This document shows positions 63,665 to 64,000 of a stretch of DNA of 64,000 bases, piece after piece. The position numbers and the translations under genes were made by a program. The notes beneath the pieces are model-generated. The model searched no databases. It was not told the origin of the DNA and saw nothing but the letters and a program-made list of their open reading frames with translations. Origin of the DNA: Eulemur rufifrons (lineage: Eukaryota; Chordata; Mammalia; Primates; Lemuridae); assembly GCF_041146395.1 (NCBI RefSeq), contig NC_090996.1, forward strand, positions 33,566,738 through 33,630,737. Reading direction: 5' to 3'. Numbering within the stretch: position 1 is the stretch's first letter; every line of letters begins with the position of its first letter.

Positions 63665-64000
63665 CTCTAGTCTTTTTTTTTTAAGCAAACAAACAAAAAC
63701 CACTTTATTGTGGATAATTTCAAACATAAAAGTGAAGAGAATGGTATAATCAACTGTCGGGTACCCATAACCTACCTTCAAACAATTATCTGCTCGTGGC
63801 CACTCTTATTAATTTCTGTAAAAAATTGCTGGATTGTGTCGAATCTTAGATAGGTTTGGGAAGAAATACAATCTTAACAATATTGGGTCCTTCAATCCAA
63901 GAGTACAGTATCTCCTTCCATTTATTTAGATATTATTTCATATCTCAACAGTGTTTTATAATTTTTAATGTACAATTTTGCACTTTTGTTAAGTTTGTTT
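63665..64000 (-). repeat. L1 fragments, antisense, running off the window
   Basis: 63665-63800 has 'ctttattgtggataatttca' and 'gggtacccataacctacctt'. 63845 onward has 'caatcttaacaatattgggt' and 'tctcaacagtgttttataat', matching reverse L1 ORF2. Cut by the window end. Confidence 0.65.

Overview
This window is mammalian nuclear DNA from a primate, most likely a strepsirrhine (lemur or loris group). The main sign is a set of near full-length Alu elements (10122, 12693, 22224, 53205, 58112) that share features not found in human Alus: the 'gagtgccgtggc' and 'ctcacagcaacctcaaactcc' wording and a long linker between the two arms containing 'ttgtccatataatttc'. Older AluJ copies, L1M, L2, MIR, MLT1 and Tigger/Charlie relics are also present, as expected for a placental genome. 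There are no prokaryotic-style operons, CRISPR arrays or phage genes.

Only one real protein-coding gene is visible: the 5' end of ADCY9 (adenylyl cyclase type 9) on the + strand. A CpG island at about 28.5-29.57 kb marks the promoter and first exon. A probable 5'UTR intron ends at 29804, shortly after a (TG)18(CG)9 tract. One large coding exon runs from the ATG at 29853 to a phase-1 splice donor at 31542/31543. It encodes the cytosolic N terminus, the first six-helix membrane domain and nearly all of the C1a catalytic domain (563 codons plus one base). Everything from 31543 to the end of the window looks like one large intron; I found no further ADCY9 exon.

Region 1-28.4 kb is upstream intergenic DNA. 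It holds MIR and L2 pieces, four MLT1-type LTRs, several L1M fragments and seven Alu-type SINEs, separated by unique sequence with no convincing gene. Several insertions are nested with readable target-site duplications: an LTR inside an L1 at 21.2 kb, a TA-flanked DNA transposon inside an L1 at 15.3 kb, and a poly(A)-ended retrocopy inside an L1 at 8.1 kb.

Region 31.5-64 kb is intronic. It is AT-rich, with L1M-rich blocks at 42.6, 46.7, 48.7, 52.4, 55.6-59.2 and 59.7-61.1 kb, a Tigger relic at 44.5 kb, Alus, and long repeat-poor stretches (40-42.6, 43-44.5, 49.3-51.6, 53.9-55.6 and 61.1-63.6 kb). A minus-strand mRNA-like fragment with a poly(A) signal and tail at 41.55-41.9 kb may be an unidentified processed pseudogene. 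I did not find an undescribed biological system. The most useful observations are the splice/Z-DNA arrangement before the ADCY9 start, possible intronic polyadenylation, and small well-preserved insertion and duplication events.
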